This document shows, piece after piece, positions 1-8,217 of a stretch of DNA of 64,000 nucleotides. A program made the translations under genes and the position numbers. The DNA comes from Sphingobacterium spiritivorum (GTDB lineage Bacteria; Bacteroidota; Bacteroidia; Sphingobacteriales; Sphingobacteriaceae), in contig NZ_CP068083.1 in NCBI RefSeq assembly GCF_016725325.1, forward strand, positions 3,596,001 to 3,660,000, given 5' to 3'. The notes below the pieces were generated by a model. The model searched no databases. It was not told the DNA's origin and was given only the letters and a program-made list of their open reading frames with translations. Positions within the stretch are counted from its first letter, which is position 1, and every line of letters begins with the position of its first letter.

Positions 1-139
1 GACACAGCGCATCAGTTTGTATGCACAGGGGCAGAATCTGTTTACTATCACTGGATATGATGGTTTTGATCCCGAGACAAGAGGTTACGTAGTACCTCCA
101 TTGAAATATTATACTTTAGGCATTCGTTTCACTTATTAA
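1..139 (+). CDS. SusC-family TonB-dependent outer-membrane receptor, C-terminal end only
   Basis: Only the last ~45 codons lie in the window, in the frame ending with TAA at 137-139. The peptide contains AQGQNLFTIT, then a proline-containing stretch and the terminal strand YYTLGIRFTY. SusC-type receptors typically end in such an aromatic-ended beta strand that closes the outer-membrane barrel. It stops 8 bases before a SusD-family gene, the standard susC-susD order for glycan or oligopeptide uptake across the outer membrane. The substrate cannot be inferred from this fragment. Confidence 0.85.
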   Translation, partial: TQRISLYAQGQNLFTITGYDGFDPETRGYVVPPLKYYTLGIRFTY

Positions 140-147
140 TTACGACC

Positions 148-1575
148 ATGAGATCATATCTATATATATTTATTGGCTTTATTATCTGTAGTCTTACTGC
201 TTGTGAAAGCTATTTGGACGCAGGTCCTCCTAAAGATCAGATGCCTTCTGAACTGGCTTTTTCTGACGATAAGACGGCTACAGCGTCTGTGACAGGCGTA
301 TTTTCCCGCATGAATCAGTTGAATTATCAATTTGCCAATGTACTATCAATGATACTGCCTGCAATGTCAGCAGATGAATTTGTCTATGCAGTAGCTTCAG
401 CACCATATGATGAATTTAAAAATAATGCTGTACTGTCTTCCAATTCTAATGTGACTACATTGTGGTCGCAGCCCTATACTTATATTGCACAGGCTAATCT
501 CTGTGTGGAAGGGTTGGAAGCTTCTACAAATCTTAGTCCTAAAGTTAAAAGCCAGTTGCTGGGAGAAGCGAAGTTCCTACGGGCATTCTGTTATTTTTAT
601 CTGGTCAACTATTTTGGTGATGTACCTTTGATTCGGGGTACAAATGTGATGGAAAATAATACTAAACCCAGAACACCTCAGGCAGAAGTCTATGCCGCTA
701 TTATCGAAGACCTTAAAGATGCCAAAGAAAAACTATTTCCGGGTTATCCTCAGGTAGATAAAGCAGATGCTAACGGAGAACGTATACGTGCCAATAAAAG
801 TGCTGCTTCCGCATTGCTGGCCCGTGCTTATCTCTATACCAAACAATGGGATCTGGCAGAAAAGGAATCCGGAGAAGTTATCGGTACTACACAATATAAG
901 TTATTGCCGACAGCAGATCTGGATAAAGTATTTCAGGCCAATAATCAGGAAGCAATATGGCAGCTTCAGGTTGTAAATACTGCCGGTGGCCGTAATACAT
1001 GGGAAGGATTTCTGATCGTTCCTGCAGCACCGACCAGTGCTCCGCTATTTCGCCTTATTCCGGGATACCTGTATGATGCATTCGAAAATGGTGATCAGCG
1101 TTTAACCCGTTGGGTAGGAAGTATGACGACTGCTGCCGGTGTGACGCATCGCTATCCGTACAAATACAAAATCCGTACAGGAGTGACTCCGGCTAAAGAA
1201 TACACCATGGTATTGCGACTGGGAGAACAATATCTGATACGTGCAGAGGCACGTCTGATGCAAAATAAATGGAGTCTGGCACAGGAGGACATTAATGCTA
1301 TCCGTACGCGTGCAGGATTACAAGGACTTACATTGGGCGATGATGCCGGGGCATTACGTAAAGCACTTGAGCAGGAGCGTCGTGTGGAATTGTTCGGGGA
1401 GTGGGGACACCGCTGGCTCGATCTGAGACGCTGGCCAAGTGAAACCGGACAGGAGGGTAAAACAAGAGCCGACGATATATTACCGGCACTTAAACCCAAA
1501 TGGCAGTCAAAAGCTATTTACTTCCCTTTGCCGGACGTAGCTTTACGTACCAATCCTAATCTGGTACAAAACTAA
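148..1575 (+). CDS. SusD/RagB-family nutrient-binding outer-membrane lipoprotein
   Basis: This 475-residue surface lipoprotein forms the substrate-binding lid over the SusC channel. A short hydrophobic leader ends in a lipobox (SLTAC) with Cys19 as the lipidated residue. The body has the SusD features: an N-terminal TPR-like region with GEAKFLRAFCYFYLVNYFGDVP at about residues 138-160, and a C-terminal stretch with RLGEQYLIRAEARL and the closing region ERRVELFGEWGHRWLDLRRW. Length fits the family (~450-600). It follows the susC end by 8 bases and is followed by a terminator-like hairpin. The ligand is unknown; with a TlpA-like protein next door, a peptide or glycan substrate is equally possible. 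Confidence 0.93.
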   Translation: MRSYLYIFIGFIICSLTACESYLDAGPPKDQMPSELAFSDDKTATASVTGVFSRMNQLNYQFANVLSMILPAMSADEFVYAVASAPYDEFKNNAVLSSNSNVTTLWSQPYTYIAQANLCVEGLEASTNLSPKVKSQLLGEAKFLRAFCYFYLVNYFGDVPLIRGTNVMENNTKPRTPQAEVYAAIIEDLKDAKEKLFPGYPQVDKADANGERIRANKSAASALLARAYLYTKQWDLAEKESGEVIGTTQYKLLPTADLDKVFQANNQEAIWQLQVVNTAGGRNTWEGFLIVPAAPTSAPLFRLIPGYLYDAFENGDQRLTRWVGSMTTAAGVTHRYPYKYKIRTGVTPAKEYTMVLRLGEQYLIRAEARLMQNKWSLAQEDINAIRTRAGLQGLTLGDDAGALRKALEQERRVELFGEWGHRWLDLRRWPSETGQEGKTRADDILPALKPKWQSKAIYFPLPDVALRTNPNLVQN

Positions 1576-1583
1576 AGAACTTG

Positions 1584-1615
1584 GTGTGCCGGAAATTATT
1601 TCCGGTACACTTTTT
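1584..1615 (+). terminator. intrinsic terminator after susD
   Basis: An inverted repeat (GTGTGCCGGAA, short AT loop, TTCCGGTACAC, with one G-U pair) is followed by five T residues. It lies 9 bases after the susD stop and probably ends or attenuates the susCD transcript before the TlpA-like gene. Confidence 0.75.
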
Positions 1616-1650
1616 ATCCTATTCGTGATAAGCGAAACAATCCAACGATC

Positions 1651-3120
1651 ATGTTAAAAAGAATACTATTATCTCTGATTTGTGTCATTGCGATAATTTT
1701 TAACAGCAATGCAGCTCCCCGGAAAACTGTGCTGACCGGTAAAATATCAGGAGTAAAGGCTGGAACACTGGAACTGAATGTGCAGGAGTACAGGGTAATG
1801 GCTGCACAAAATAAAATCAATGCAGAGCTTTCGGAAGACGGTACATTCCGGTTTGAATTTGAAATCAACGGACCTGCCCGTGCTTTTCTGATATTAGGAA
1901 CTACACCTGTAGAGGAAACATTTGTACTCAAAAAGGGAGATGGCCGGGATACGACTGTTTCCAGTAATACAAACCGGTCGCAGATGATCTATTTTTATCT
2001 GATGCCGGGCGACAAACAAACTTTACAGGTTGATGCAACGAATATCCCCGGTACATTAAAATTGACAGGTAAATATGCCGACAACAGTCTGTATCTGAAT
2101 GAGGAAGACTGGAATTTCAACCAGTATAAAGATAAACACCTTAAAAATTATTTTGGCTACTTCCACTATTCGCCGGAACAATACCTTGAATATGTCGAAG
2201 ACAGAAGAAGGAAAAGACAGGAATTCTTAACCCATTTCGCTCAAAAACATAAGTTGACCAAACAACTCAAAAAGGCCAGCGAAACGGTGTTGTACGGCGA
2301 TGCTATATTGGCCAGACTTCTTTATCCTAAGATGAGAGAAAGCTATAGAAAAGATAATTATACAGCTCCTGCAGGTTATTATGATTTTCTGAATGAAGTA
2401 TCACTGGATCAGTCCGGAAATGATAACGGGATCGCTTATTTTTACTTTCTGGACTATCTTTTTAAAGAAGAATATCGTCTTGCAGACACAGATGATGATT
2501 ATATAGATTTTGTGGCTACTAAACTATCGGGGCGTCCCTTGTATGAGTATTATGCTTTTGCATTAGCAGGGAATTTTAAGAAAAAACTCTACGATAAGTT
2601 TGGTACAAAAAGTCCGTTTCCTGATCTGGCAAAACGTGTCAGGGAAAAATATGGTAAACTGGAAGGAATGCTGGAAGGTAATCCGGCTCCACAGGCTGTT
2701 TTTGAAAATCTTACAGGAGATAAAATCACCTGGAGCAAATGGAAGGGACAGTATATCTATGTTGATTTCTGGGCGACCTGGTGTGGCCCATGTATTCAGG
2801 AGATTCCGGCTCTTGACTCTTTGCGACATGACTATAAGGATAAACCGATTACGTTCGTAAGTATCTCGTTTGACAGTAAAAAAGACCAGCAGAAGTGGAA
2901 AGATTTTGTAGATAATAAGAAATTAGAAGGTATACAGCTCTGGGCTGATCCTGAAAATCATAAAAGTGTATCCCAGGCTCTGAATATTCTGCAGATACCC
3001 AGATTTCTGCTACTTGATCCGCAGGGAAATATTGTAGATGCCAATGCGCTTCGACCATCAGATAAGCGGATTCGCCTGCAGTTAGATAAATTATTGAAAA
3101 ACTCTGAAAATAGGTTATAA
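1651..3120 (+). CDS. secreted TlpA/thioredoxin-fold protein with N-terminal DUF4369-like region
   Basis: This 489-residue protein has a signal peptide (hydrophobic to ~residue 21, ending NSNAA). Residues ~25-150 form a beta-rich DUF4369-like region and ~155-340 a helical middle. The C-terminal ~140 residues are a thioredoxin domain with the redox motif WATWCGPC near residue 375 and a cis-Pro loop (IPRF). Periplasmic TlpA/ResA-like proteins of Bacteroidota reduce or exchange disulfides and commonly sit beside Sus loci. Both active-site cysteines are present, so it should be redox-active. The specific partner is unknown. A terminator-like hairpin follows the gene. Confidence 0.9.
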   Translation: MLKRILLSLICVIAIIFNSNAAPRKTVLTGKISGVKAGTLELNVQEYRVMAAQNKINAELSEDGTFRFEFEINGPARAFLILGTTPVEETFVLKKGDGRDTTVSSNTNRSQMIYFYLMPGDKQTLQVDATNIPGTLKLTGKYADNSLYLNEEDWNFNQYKDKHLKNYFGYFHYSPEQYLEYVEDRRRKRQEFLTHFAQKHKLTKQLKKASETVLYGDAILARLLYPKMRESYRKDNYTAPAGYYDFLNEVSLDQSGNDNGIAYFYFLDYLFKEEYRLADTDDDYIDFVATKLSGRPLYEYYAFALAGNFKKKLYDKFGTKSPFPDLAKRVREKYGKLEGMLEGNPAPQAVFENLTGDKITWSKWKGQYIYVDFWATWCGPCIQEIPALDSLRHDYKDKPITFVSISFDSKKDQQKWKDFVDNKKLEGIQLWADPENHKSVSQALNILQIPRFLLLDPQGNIVDANALRPSDKRIRLQLDKLLKNSENRL

Positions 3121-3171
3121 GAATAACATTCTGTTGAACTTCATAAGAATAAACAGAAAAGAGAACGCCTC

Positions 3172-3210
3172 AAAAGCCAAATCAGGATAACCCGGTTTGG
3201 CTTTTGTTGT
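3172..3210 (+). terminator. intrinsic terminator
   Basis: A 10-bp stem (AAAAGCCAAA / TTTGGCTTTT) encloses a ~14-base loop and runs into a T-rich stretch about 50 bases after the TlpA-like gene. The symmetric A/T flanks mean it could act in either direction, but genes on both sides are on the plus strand. Confidence 0.8.
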
Positions 3211-3332
3211 TGACAGGCATATTCTTATTGTGACTGTAGAAGTTTTTGTGATCTTGCAGATCATAAGAGTCATTTTAACTATCTTTAATCCTATTAAGCT
3301 GCTTACTGTTATTATATAAAGTCATATCAATT

Positions 3333-3902
3333 ATGAAATATACATTCTTCCTGTTTGTTCTTTTATTATGTATTACTTCTTTTTCTGCTTGTAATGGAGT
3401 CTCCAAACAAGATATTATAGAGATTTATTATGAAAATGAAGGTACATTGACGAATAAAGCAGAAGTTCCGGAATTTGAAAAAATAGAGCAGAATAGTCCA
3501 CAACAGATCAGAGATCTCGGCAAACTGCAGATCGACTCATCCCTTTTTAATAAAATAAACAAGCATTTTACAGAGAAGGAAAATTCTGCTGAAAAACACG
3601 ATGGCGTAGAAGAAAAGGGAAAATACAAAATGTATATCCGCTTATCAAACGGAGATCAGTATATTTTGGATAACACAAATGTCTTCTATTCACAAACTAA
3701 AAATATAGCTTTTGAGGATGATAGTCTTGCCTATATAATCCGGGATCATATTCATTACTATAATGCATTTAAATTATCAGAACTCAGAGATTTTGATGAC
3801 TTTATGAAGTATCAAAAGCATATCAGATATGATTACCTTTCGCTGGTAGATACAACTGATGTCCGGACGTCTTATTCCAAAATTGTATTACTACCACAGT
3901 AA
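3333..3902 (+). CDS. hypothetical lipoprotein
   Basis: This is a 189-residue protein with a clear lipoprotein signal (hydrophobic core, lipobox FSAC, Cys20). The mature part is hydrophilic and rich in Asp, Glu, Lys and Tyr, with no recognised domain or motif. It stands alone between the terminator at 3172-3210 and a 173-base gap before the modification cluster. Its base composition resembles that of neighbouring accessory genes. I do not recognise the family; a small periplasm- or surface-anchored protein is all that can be said. Confidence 0.75.
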   Translation: MKYTFFLFVLLLCITSFSACNGVSKQDIIEIYYENEGTLTNKAEVPEFEKIEQNSPQQIRDLGKLQIDSSLFNKINKHFTEKENSAEKHDGVEEKGKYKMYIRLSNGDQYILDNTNVFYSQTKNIAFEDDSLAYIIRDHIHYYNAFKLSELRDFDDFMKYQKHIRYDYLSLVDTTDVRTSYSKIVLLPQ

Positions 3903-4075
3903 TATTCATAAGATTTTTTTCTATTTGATATTGCGGTCAGCATAAGGATAATATAGCTGTAATTATTTATGCTATCTAATAGTTATTTATTGGCTGAAAT
4001 AACTTAAATTCGCTGTACCATATCCTTCGTCAGCACCGTTGACAGACGAATAATATTAACCTGATTTTATATCAC

Positions 4076-4753
4076 GTGAAAAACTTTATCAAATTTGATG
4101 TGCAGTATGATGTTGCACAGTTGCAGCAGGAACTTGCTTATTGCTTAAAAGAAGTTTGGACTGATCACTTTAATACCAATGATTATCAGGGGCGGTGGGA
4201 ATGTATTTCTTTACGATCCGAATCTGGAAAAGAAGAGGATATCCGTTCACATCCGGGAAATAATACTTTTCAGGATACCGCTGTATTGCAGCACATGCCT
4301 TATGTAAAATCCATTATTGACAGCTGGAATTTTGAAAAAGAAAGTATACGTTTAATGGCACTCTATCCGGGAAGTGAGATCAAACCACATCGTGATCCGG
4401 GCTGTCGTTATCAGGATGGAGCTTTGAGACTGCATATTCCTGTAGTAACACATCCATTGGTACAGTTTAATGTGGATGGAGAAGATATGAAGCTGGAAGA
4501 GGGGAGTTGCTGGTACATTGATTTTTCCAAAGTGCACTGGATCAAAAATGCAAGTGATACCGTACGGGTACATCTGGTGATAGATGGAAAGAGCAATGGA
4601 TATATGGATGATATCTTTGCGGAGCACGGTATACCATCATATGAAAAACCTGTATATGATGAAAAAACAAAGTTGGCTATGATCGCTCAGTTAGAACTGA
4701 TGGATACCGATACGGCCAGGGAGATTATCAAACAACTAAAAGGGGAAGATTGA
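4076..4753 (+). CDS. aspartyl/asparaginyl beta-hydroxylase-like 2-oxoglutarate oxygenase
   Basis: This 225-residue protein matches the Asp/Asn beta-hydroxylase fold (PF05118-type), Fe(II)/2-oxoglutarate enzymes that hydroxylate Asp, Asn or related residues. Visible signatures are YPGSEIKPHRDPG with His105 and Asp107, then VHWIKNASD (His154) and VRVHLVIDG (His166), the expected metal and co-substrate residues. No signal peptide is present, so it should act in the cytoplasm. The start is GTG at 4076; no upstream ATG improves it. It is the first gene of a tight run: the sulfotransferase begins 3 bases after its stop. The target is unknown; co-transcription with sulfation enzymes suggests modification of a peptide, protein or small molecule. 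Confidence 0.85.
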   Translation: MKNFIKFDVQYDVAQLQQELAYCLKEVWTDHFNTNDYQGRWECISLRSESGKEEDIRSHPGNNTFQDTAVLQHMPYVKSIIDSWNFEKESIRLMALYPGSEIKPHRDPGCRYQDGALRLHIPVVTHPLVQFNVDGEDMKLEEGSCWYIDFSKVHWIKNASDTVRVHLVIDGKSNGYMDDIFAEHGIPSYEKPVYDEKTKLAMIAQLELMDTDTAREIIKQLKGED

Positions 4754-4756
4754 GCT

Positions 4757-5698
4757 ATGTTGTATAACTGGATCCCTTATTCTCTGAAGTGGGAAGAAAA
4801 CGAATGGAAAGTTCTTTGGCTGGATCTTGCAGATCATATTATTCAGGAATCTTTCTTTGATGAAACCATCCTAAATCAACGCATCTATATGCGTAACCGT
4901 TCAAAATATCAACCGCAAAGTGCTGTAGAATACATTCTGAAGCTAGCAGATGAGCTGGAGAATATAGCACCTACTGCATTTGTATTTCATGTATCGCGCT
5001 GCGGGTCTACATTACTTTCCCAGTGTTTGGCCACAGATCACAGCAATGTTGTGATACCGGAAGCACCTATTCTGGACGAAATATTACGTATAGAAGAATT
5101 TGACTTTACGCTGTTGCCGTTAAAGGAACAGCTATTCAAAGCTGTAGTGAAACTGATGGGGCAGAAAAGATTAGCTTTTCAGACAAAATACTTTATAAAG
5201 CTGGATAGCTGGCATATTCATTTTTATGATCTTTTAAGGAGCTGGTACCCGGACGTTCCATTTTATTTTTTGACAAGAGAGCCGGACGCTATTATAGCTT
5301 CACAGAAAAAGAGAAGAGGAATACATTGCATTCCGGGCTATATCAATGAGAAATTATTGAAAGTACCTGTACATCCGGGACATTTTGAAAACTTTGATAG
5401 CTTTACAGCGGATGTACTGCAGCAGTTCTATTTCGGTATCAGTACCATAAAAGATACGAACCACCCTCTCAATTACTACTACGATTATGGGTGGGGGGTA
5501 TCGGAAATGATAGCTGATTTCAATGAAGCGATTGGAAATACATTAGGCGATCTGGAGGGAATGCGTTCCAGGCTAATGCATCATAGTAAATATCCGGAGC
5601 AGGTTTTTCAGGCAGAGGAACCGTTGCATAATACCAGTACATTTGAACATACTCAAAAGGCATATCGACAGGTCTTGAATCAGTTGACACAAAAATAA
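4757..5698 (+). CDS. sulfotransferase-family protein (PAPS-dependent)
   Basis: This 313-residue protein has the 5'-phosphosulfate-binding loop of PAPS sulfotransferases, FHVSRCGSTLL with the loop at about residues 81-86. A plausible 3'-phosphate-binding segment follows at ~172-190 (FLTREPDAIIAS, then KKRRG). Such enzymes move sulfate from PAPS to hydroxyl or amine groups. It has no signal peptide. It starts 3 bases after the hydroxylase-like gene and ends 1 base before an APS kinase gene, so substrate oxidation, PAPS supply and sulfate transfer are encoded together. The N-terminal ~70 residues are unassigned. The acceptor is unknown. Confidence 0.82.
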   Translation: MLYNWIPYSLKWEENEWKVLWLDLADHIIQESFFDETILNQRIYMRNRSKYQPQSAVEYILKLADELENIAPTAFVFHVSRCGSTLLSQCLATDHSNVVIPEAPILDEILRIEEFDFTLLPLKEQLFKAVVKLMGQKRLAFQTKYFIKLDSWHIHFYDLLRSWYPDVPFYFLTREPDAIIASQKKRRGIHCIPGYINEKLLKVPVHPGHFENFDSFTADVLQQFYFGISTIKDTNHPLNYYYDYGWGVSEMIADFNEAIGNTLGDLEGMRSRLMHHSKYPEQVFQAEEPLHNTSTFEHTQKAYRQVLNQLTQK

Positions 5699-5699
5699 T

Positions 5700-6251
5700 A
5701 TGGCATTTTTAATCCAAATGACCGGCCTTTCGGGATCCGGTAAGACAACACTTTCCAAAATGCTCAAAACAGCACTGGAAAAAGATGATTACCAGGTGGC
5801 TTTAGTCGATGGCGATACTTACCGGGCGACCTTATGTAAAGATCTGGGGTTTAGCAGAGCAGACCGTATAGAGAATATAAGAAGACTGGGGGCCGTCGCT
5901 GCAGAGCTGAGTAAACAAAATGATGTTGTTATTGTTGCTGCTATCAATCCCTACGAAGAGGGGAGAAACCTCTTGCTGAAGTATAACAGTCAGCTTGTCT
6001 ATATTAAATGTGATCTCCCGACACTTATAGAGCGGGATCCTAAAGGATTGTATAAGCGGGCACTGTTGCCGGAAGAGCATCCCGATAGACTGCATCAGTT
6101 TACAGGAGTGAGCGATACATTCGAACTACCACAAAATCCTGCACTGATAATAGATACTGCAGATACTCCTCCTGAAGAATGTATTGCGCAGTTAAAAGTA
6201 TTTGTATTGACACATAGTAAAGTTAAAAATGAATCATTCCGAACCCAATAA
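5700..6251 (+). CDS. cysC: adenylyl-sulfate (APS) kinase
   Basis: This 183-residue kinase converts APS plus ATP to PAPS, the sulfate donor. The Walker A loop GLSGSGKTT is at residues 9-17. Family signatures follow: DGDTYR, then LGFSRADRIENIRR, AAINPYEEGR, and RDPKGLYK with a downstream FTGVSDTFE. Length is normal for free-standing CysC. It sits 1 base after the sulfotransferase and overlaps the next gene by 23 bases, so it is almost certainly translated in the same operon. No ATP sulfurylase (cysD/cysN or sat) is in the window, so APS must come from elsewhere. This copy looks dedicated to the adjacent sulfotransferase and not to assimilatory cysteine synthesis. Confidence 0.93.
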   Translation: MAFLIQMTGLSGSGKTTLSKMLKTALEKDDYQVALVDGDTYRATLCKDLGFSRADRIENIRRLGAVAAELSKQNDVVIVAAINPYEEGRNLLLKYNSQLVYIKCDLPTLIERDPKGLYKRALLPEEHPDRLHQFTGVSDTFELPQNPALIIDTADTPPEECIAQLKVFVLTHSKVKNESFRTQ

Positions 6252-7218
6252 TTTCAAAACTGAACAGCCATTGTCTGAAGAACCATTCGCTTTTCTATCG
6301 GCTTACTCCGCATTTCATCTGGAAAGAAAAGCACATAACAGGGCTACTGATGAATCTTTTGCACGCACTTCAAATGCGTTCTTAGCTATTTTTGAGCTTG
6401 GGCTTTTTGATACGATTAATTTTCTGTTTAACGAGTATACAGATGTGGAAAGTTTCAGGCAATGGATTATATGTAAAAAAGGTGTGGAATTTTATAAGAG
6501 TGCACGCCTGAAATTTGAAGAATGGGAAATACAGCGGGATGTTAAAACAGAAAATTATAGCAGTAAAATACTGACAGAAGAACAATTAAAGTATTGGGAA
6601 GAACAGGGATATCTGAAAATCTCCGGATTGGTATCCGAAGAGGACTGTGATGCTGTTGTAGATCATATTTGTTCGGTATTATCCATAAATTTAGAAAAAC
6701 CGGAGACTTGGTATCAGGAACAATACGCTCTGCAGGGGATTATGCTGCCGGATGCAGTTGGTGCTGCAGTGGAAAAAGTCCGAAACAATACAGCTGTCAG
6801 AGCCGTATTTACTGATCTGTACAGAAGTGATGCAATCTTTCCTAATATTCTGCCATTAGGATACAACCCACCCGAAAGTATGGGATACGCCTTCAGAGGA
6901 AGTCGTATTCACTGGGATATTGATTTTTCAATAGGTCCGCGCTATCATATACAAGGGCTGCTTTATTTGCATGATGTTCCGGAGCATGGCGGAGCATTTA
7001 GCCTTGTTCCGGGGTATCATAAGCAAATTGATCGGTTACTGGAAGAATATGGTTCTCCGGAAGCTGCAATGCAATATCTGGCTGGTGCAAATCTGGAAAA
7101 ACATATCAGTGGTAAAAAGGGAGATCTTATCCTGTGGATAGAATCCCTTCCGCATGCCGCTACCGCTAATAAATCTGATAATCCACGCTTTGTACAATAT
7201 ATTAACTTCGGCAGATAA
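6229..7218 (+). CDS. phytanoyl-CoA dioxygenase (PhyH)-family oxygenase
   Basis: This 329-residue protein has a PhyH-type Fe(II)/2-oxoglutarate core. The entry signature LTEEQLKYWEEQGYLKI is at ~residue 116, the metal motif HWDID at His228/Asp230, the distal His309 is in LPHAA, and a basic residue follows in NPRFVQY. The N-terminal ~110 residues are a separate helical extension absent from minimal PhyH proteins. The start at 6229 overlaps the APS kinase by 23 bases; no later ATG keeps the extension. It is the second 2-oxoglutarate oxygenase in the operon, which suggests two successive hydroxylations or two substrates. The substrate is unknown. Confidence 0.83.
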   Translation: MNHSEPNNFKTEQPLSEEPFAFLSAYSAFHLERKAHNRATDESFARTSNAFLAIFELGLFDTINFLFNEYTDVESFRQWIICKKGVEFYKSARLKFEEWEIQRDVKTENYSSKILTEEQLKYWEEQGYLKISGLVSEEDCDAVVDHICSVLSINLEKPETWYQEQYALQGIMLPDAVGAAVEKVRNNTAVRAVFTDLYRSDAIFPNILPLGYNPPESMGYAFRGSRIHWDIDFSIGPRYHIQGLLYLHDVPEHGGAFSLVPGYHKQIDRLLEEYGSPEAAMQYLAGANLEKHISGKKGDLILWIESLPHAATANKSDNPRFVQYINFGR

Positions 7219-7244
7219 TAAGGATCTTATACGTTATAATACTT

Positions 7245-7793
7245 ATGAACAATACAGCAGATAACCTGAACAGTTTCCAGGCAGAAACTGAATTTCAGGA
7301 AGAAACGATACGCGTTATTAATTTTCTGAATGAGATCGGGATTCCGGTATTGGAGCAGAAAAATAAGCAGGAAAGCTTTTTGCCGGGTATATATATTGAT
7401 AAAGGCCGACTTTTGATTGACCGGACAAAACTTTTACACCCCGGCGATATTCTACATGAAGCCGGTCATATTGCAGTGATGTCTGCTGAAGAAAGAAGGC
7501 TGTCATCAGGAGACTTATTTGAGCATATAGATAAAAATGCATTGGAAGGCTATGAATTATCTGCTATAGCGTGGAGTTATGCGGCTTGTGCCTTTCTGAA
7601 TCTTCCAGCATCGTTTGTTTTTCATGATAAAGGATATAAGGGAGACGCTGACATGCTCATCGAAAACTTTGAACAGGGTAATTACCTGTTTACTCCGCTG
7701 CTTCAGTATTACGGACTCTGTTACGAAATCAAAAATGCAGTGCTTCATCAGGTAGCTCCCTATCCGCATATGTTAAAGTGGATACGTGAATAA
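7245..7793 (+). CDS. unknown protein with HExxH metal-binding motif
   Basis: This is a 182-residue protein of no family I can name. The motif HEAGH at residues 71-75 sits in a helix (LHEAGHIAVM) and matches the zinc-metallopeptidase HExxH signature. A Glu in the following helix (ALEGYELSAIAWSY) could be a third ligand. No signal peptide or membrane segment is seen. It begins 26 bases after the PhyH gene and is the last gene before a ~420-base gap, so it probably closes the first transcription unit of the cluster. It could be a maturation peptidase or a non-proteolytic metal protein; the sequence does not decide. Confidence 0.6.
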   Translation: MNNTADNLNSFQAETEFQEETIRVINFLNEIGIPVLEQKNKQESFLPGIYIDKGRLLIDRTKLLHPGDILHEAGHIAVMSAEERRLSSGDLFEHIDKNALEGYELSAIAWSYAACAFLNLPASFVFHDKGYKGDADMLIENFEQGNYLFTPLLQYYGLCYEIKNAVLHQVAPYPHMLKWIRE

Positions 7794-7951
7794 TTAAGGA
7801 AGATTCTGCTGTGAAAACTTATATTTACATCCTGATAAAGATATAATTTTAGTTACTGGTTGTATATGCAGGACCTGGTAACAGGTTGCAGGTTATATAT
7901 TTACCTTTTGTCCTCTTTTTGTCCCCCCTGATTTTACCCTCAGAAACACTT

Positions 7952-8046
7952 CAATTATGTAAAATTGTAGAAAGTATAATTGCATATTTTTTTAGTAAAA
8001 ATAATTTTTAATAAAAAATATAAAAATTTGCAATTATGTGAAATGA
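7952..8046 (+). repeat. pair of short direct repeats upstream of the binding-protein gene
   Basis: The sequence CAATTATGTaAAATtg at 7952-7967 recurs as CAATTATGTgAAATga at 8031-8046, 79 bases apart and in the same orientation. Both lie in the A/T-rich gap before the second half of the modification cluster, and the second copy lies within the putative promoter. They could be regulator-binding sites, but low complexity makes chance similarity possible. Confidence 0.35.
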
Positions 8047-8061
8047 ATAATATTATATTTG
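8027..8061 (+). promoter_or_regulatory. putative Bacteroidota-type promoter
   Basis: A TTTG at 8027-8030 is followed 23 bases later by TATATTTG (8054-8061), which matches the -7 consensus TAnnTTTG of Bacteroidota. The spacing is slightly longer than usual. It would give a ~150-base leader before the ATG at 8218. The gap 7794-8217 also holds a small ACCTG/CAGGT hairpin near 7873-7886; nothing else is recognisable there. Confidence 0.4.
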
Positions 8062-8217
8062 TATACCAAAATTATTAACGCGTACCTATATAATATAGAA
8101 AAACAAACCAATCATTAACAGATAGATTTTTCTATTCGTTGTTTTCCGGGATCGTTCTGAGCGTCACAGATGCTTGGATTGATATTCAGAATGTTGGTCA
8201 TTAACCTTAGAGTATAT

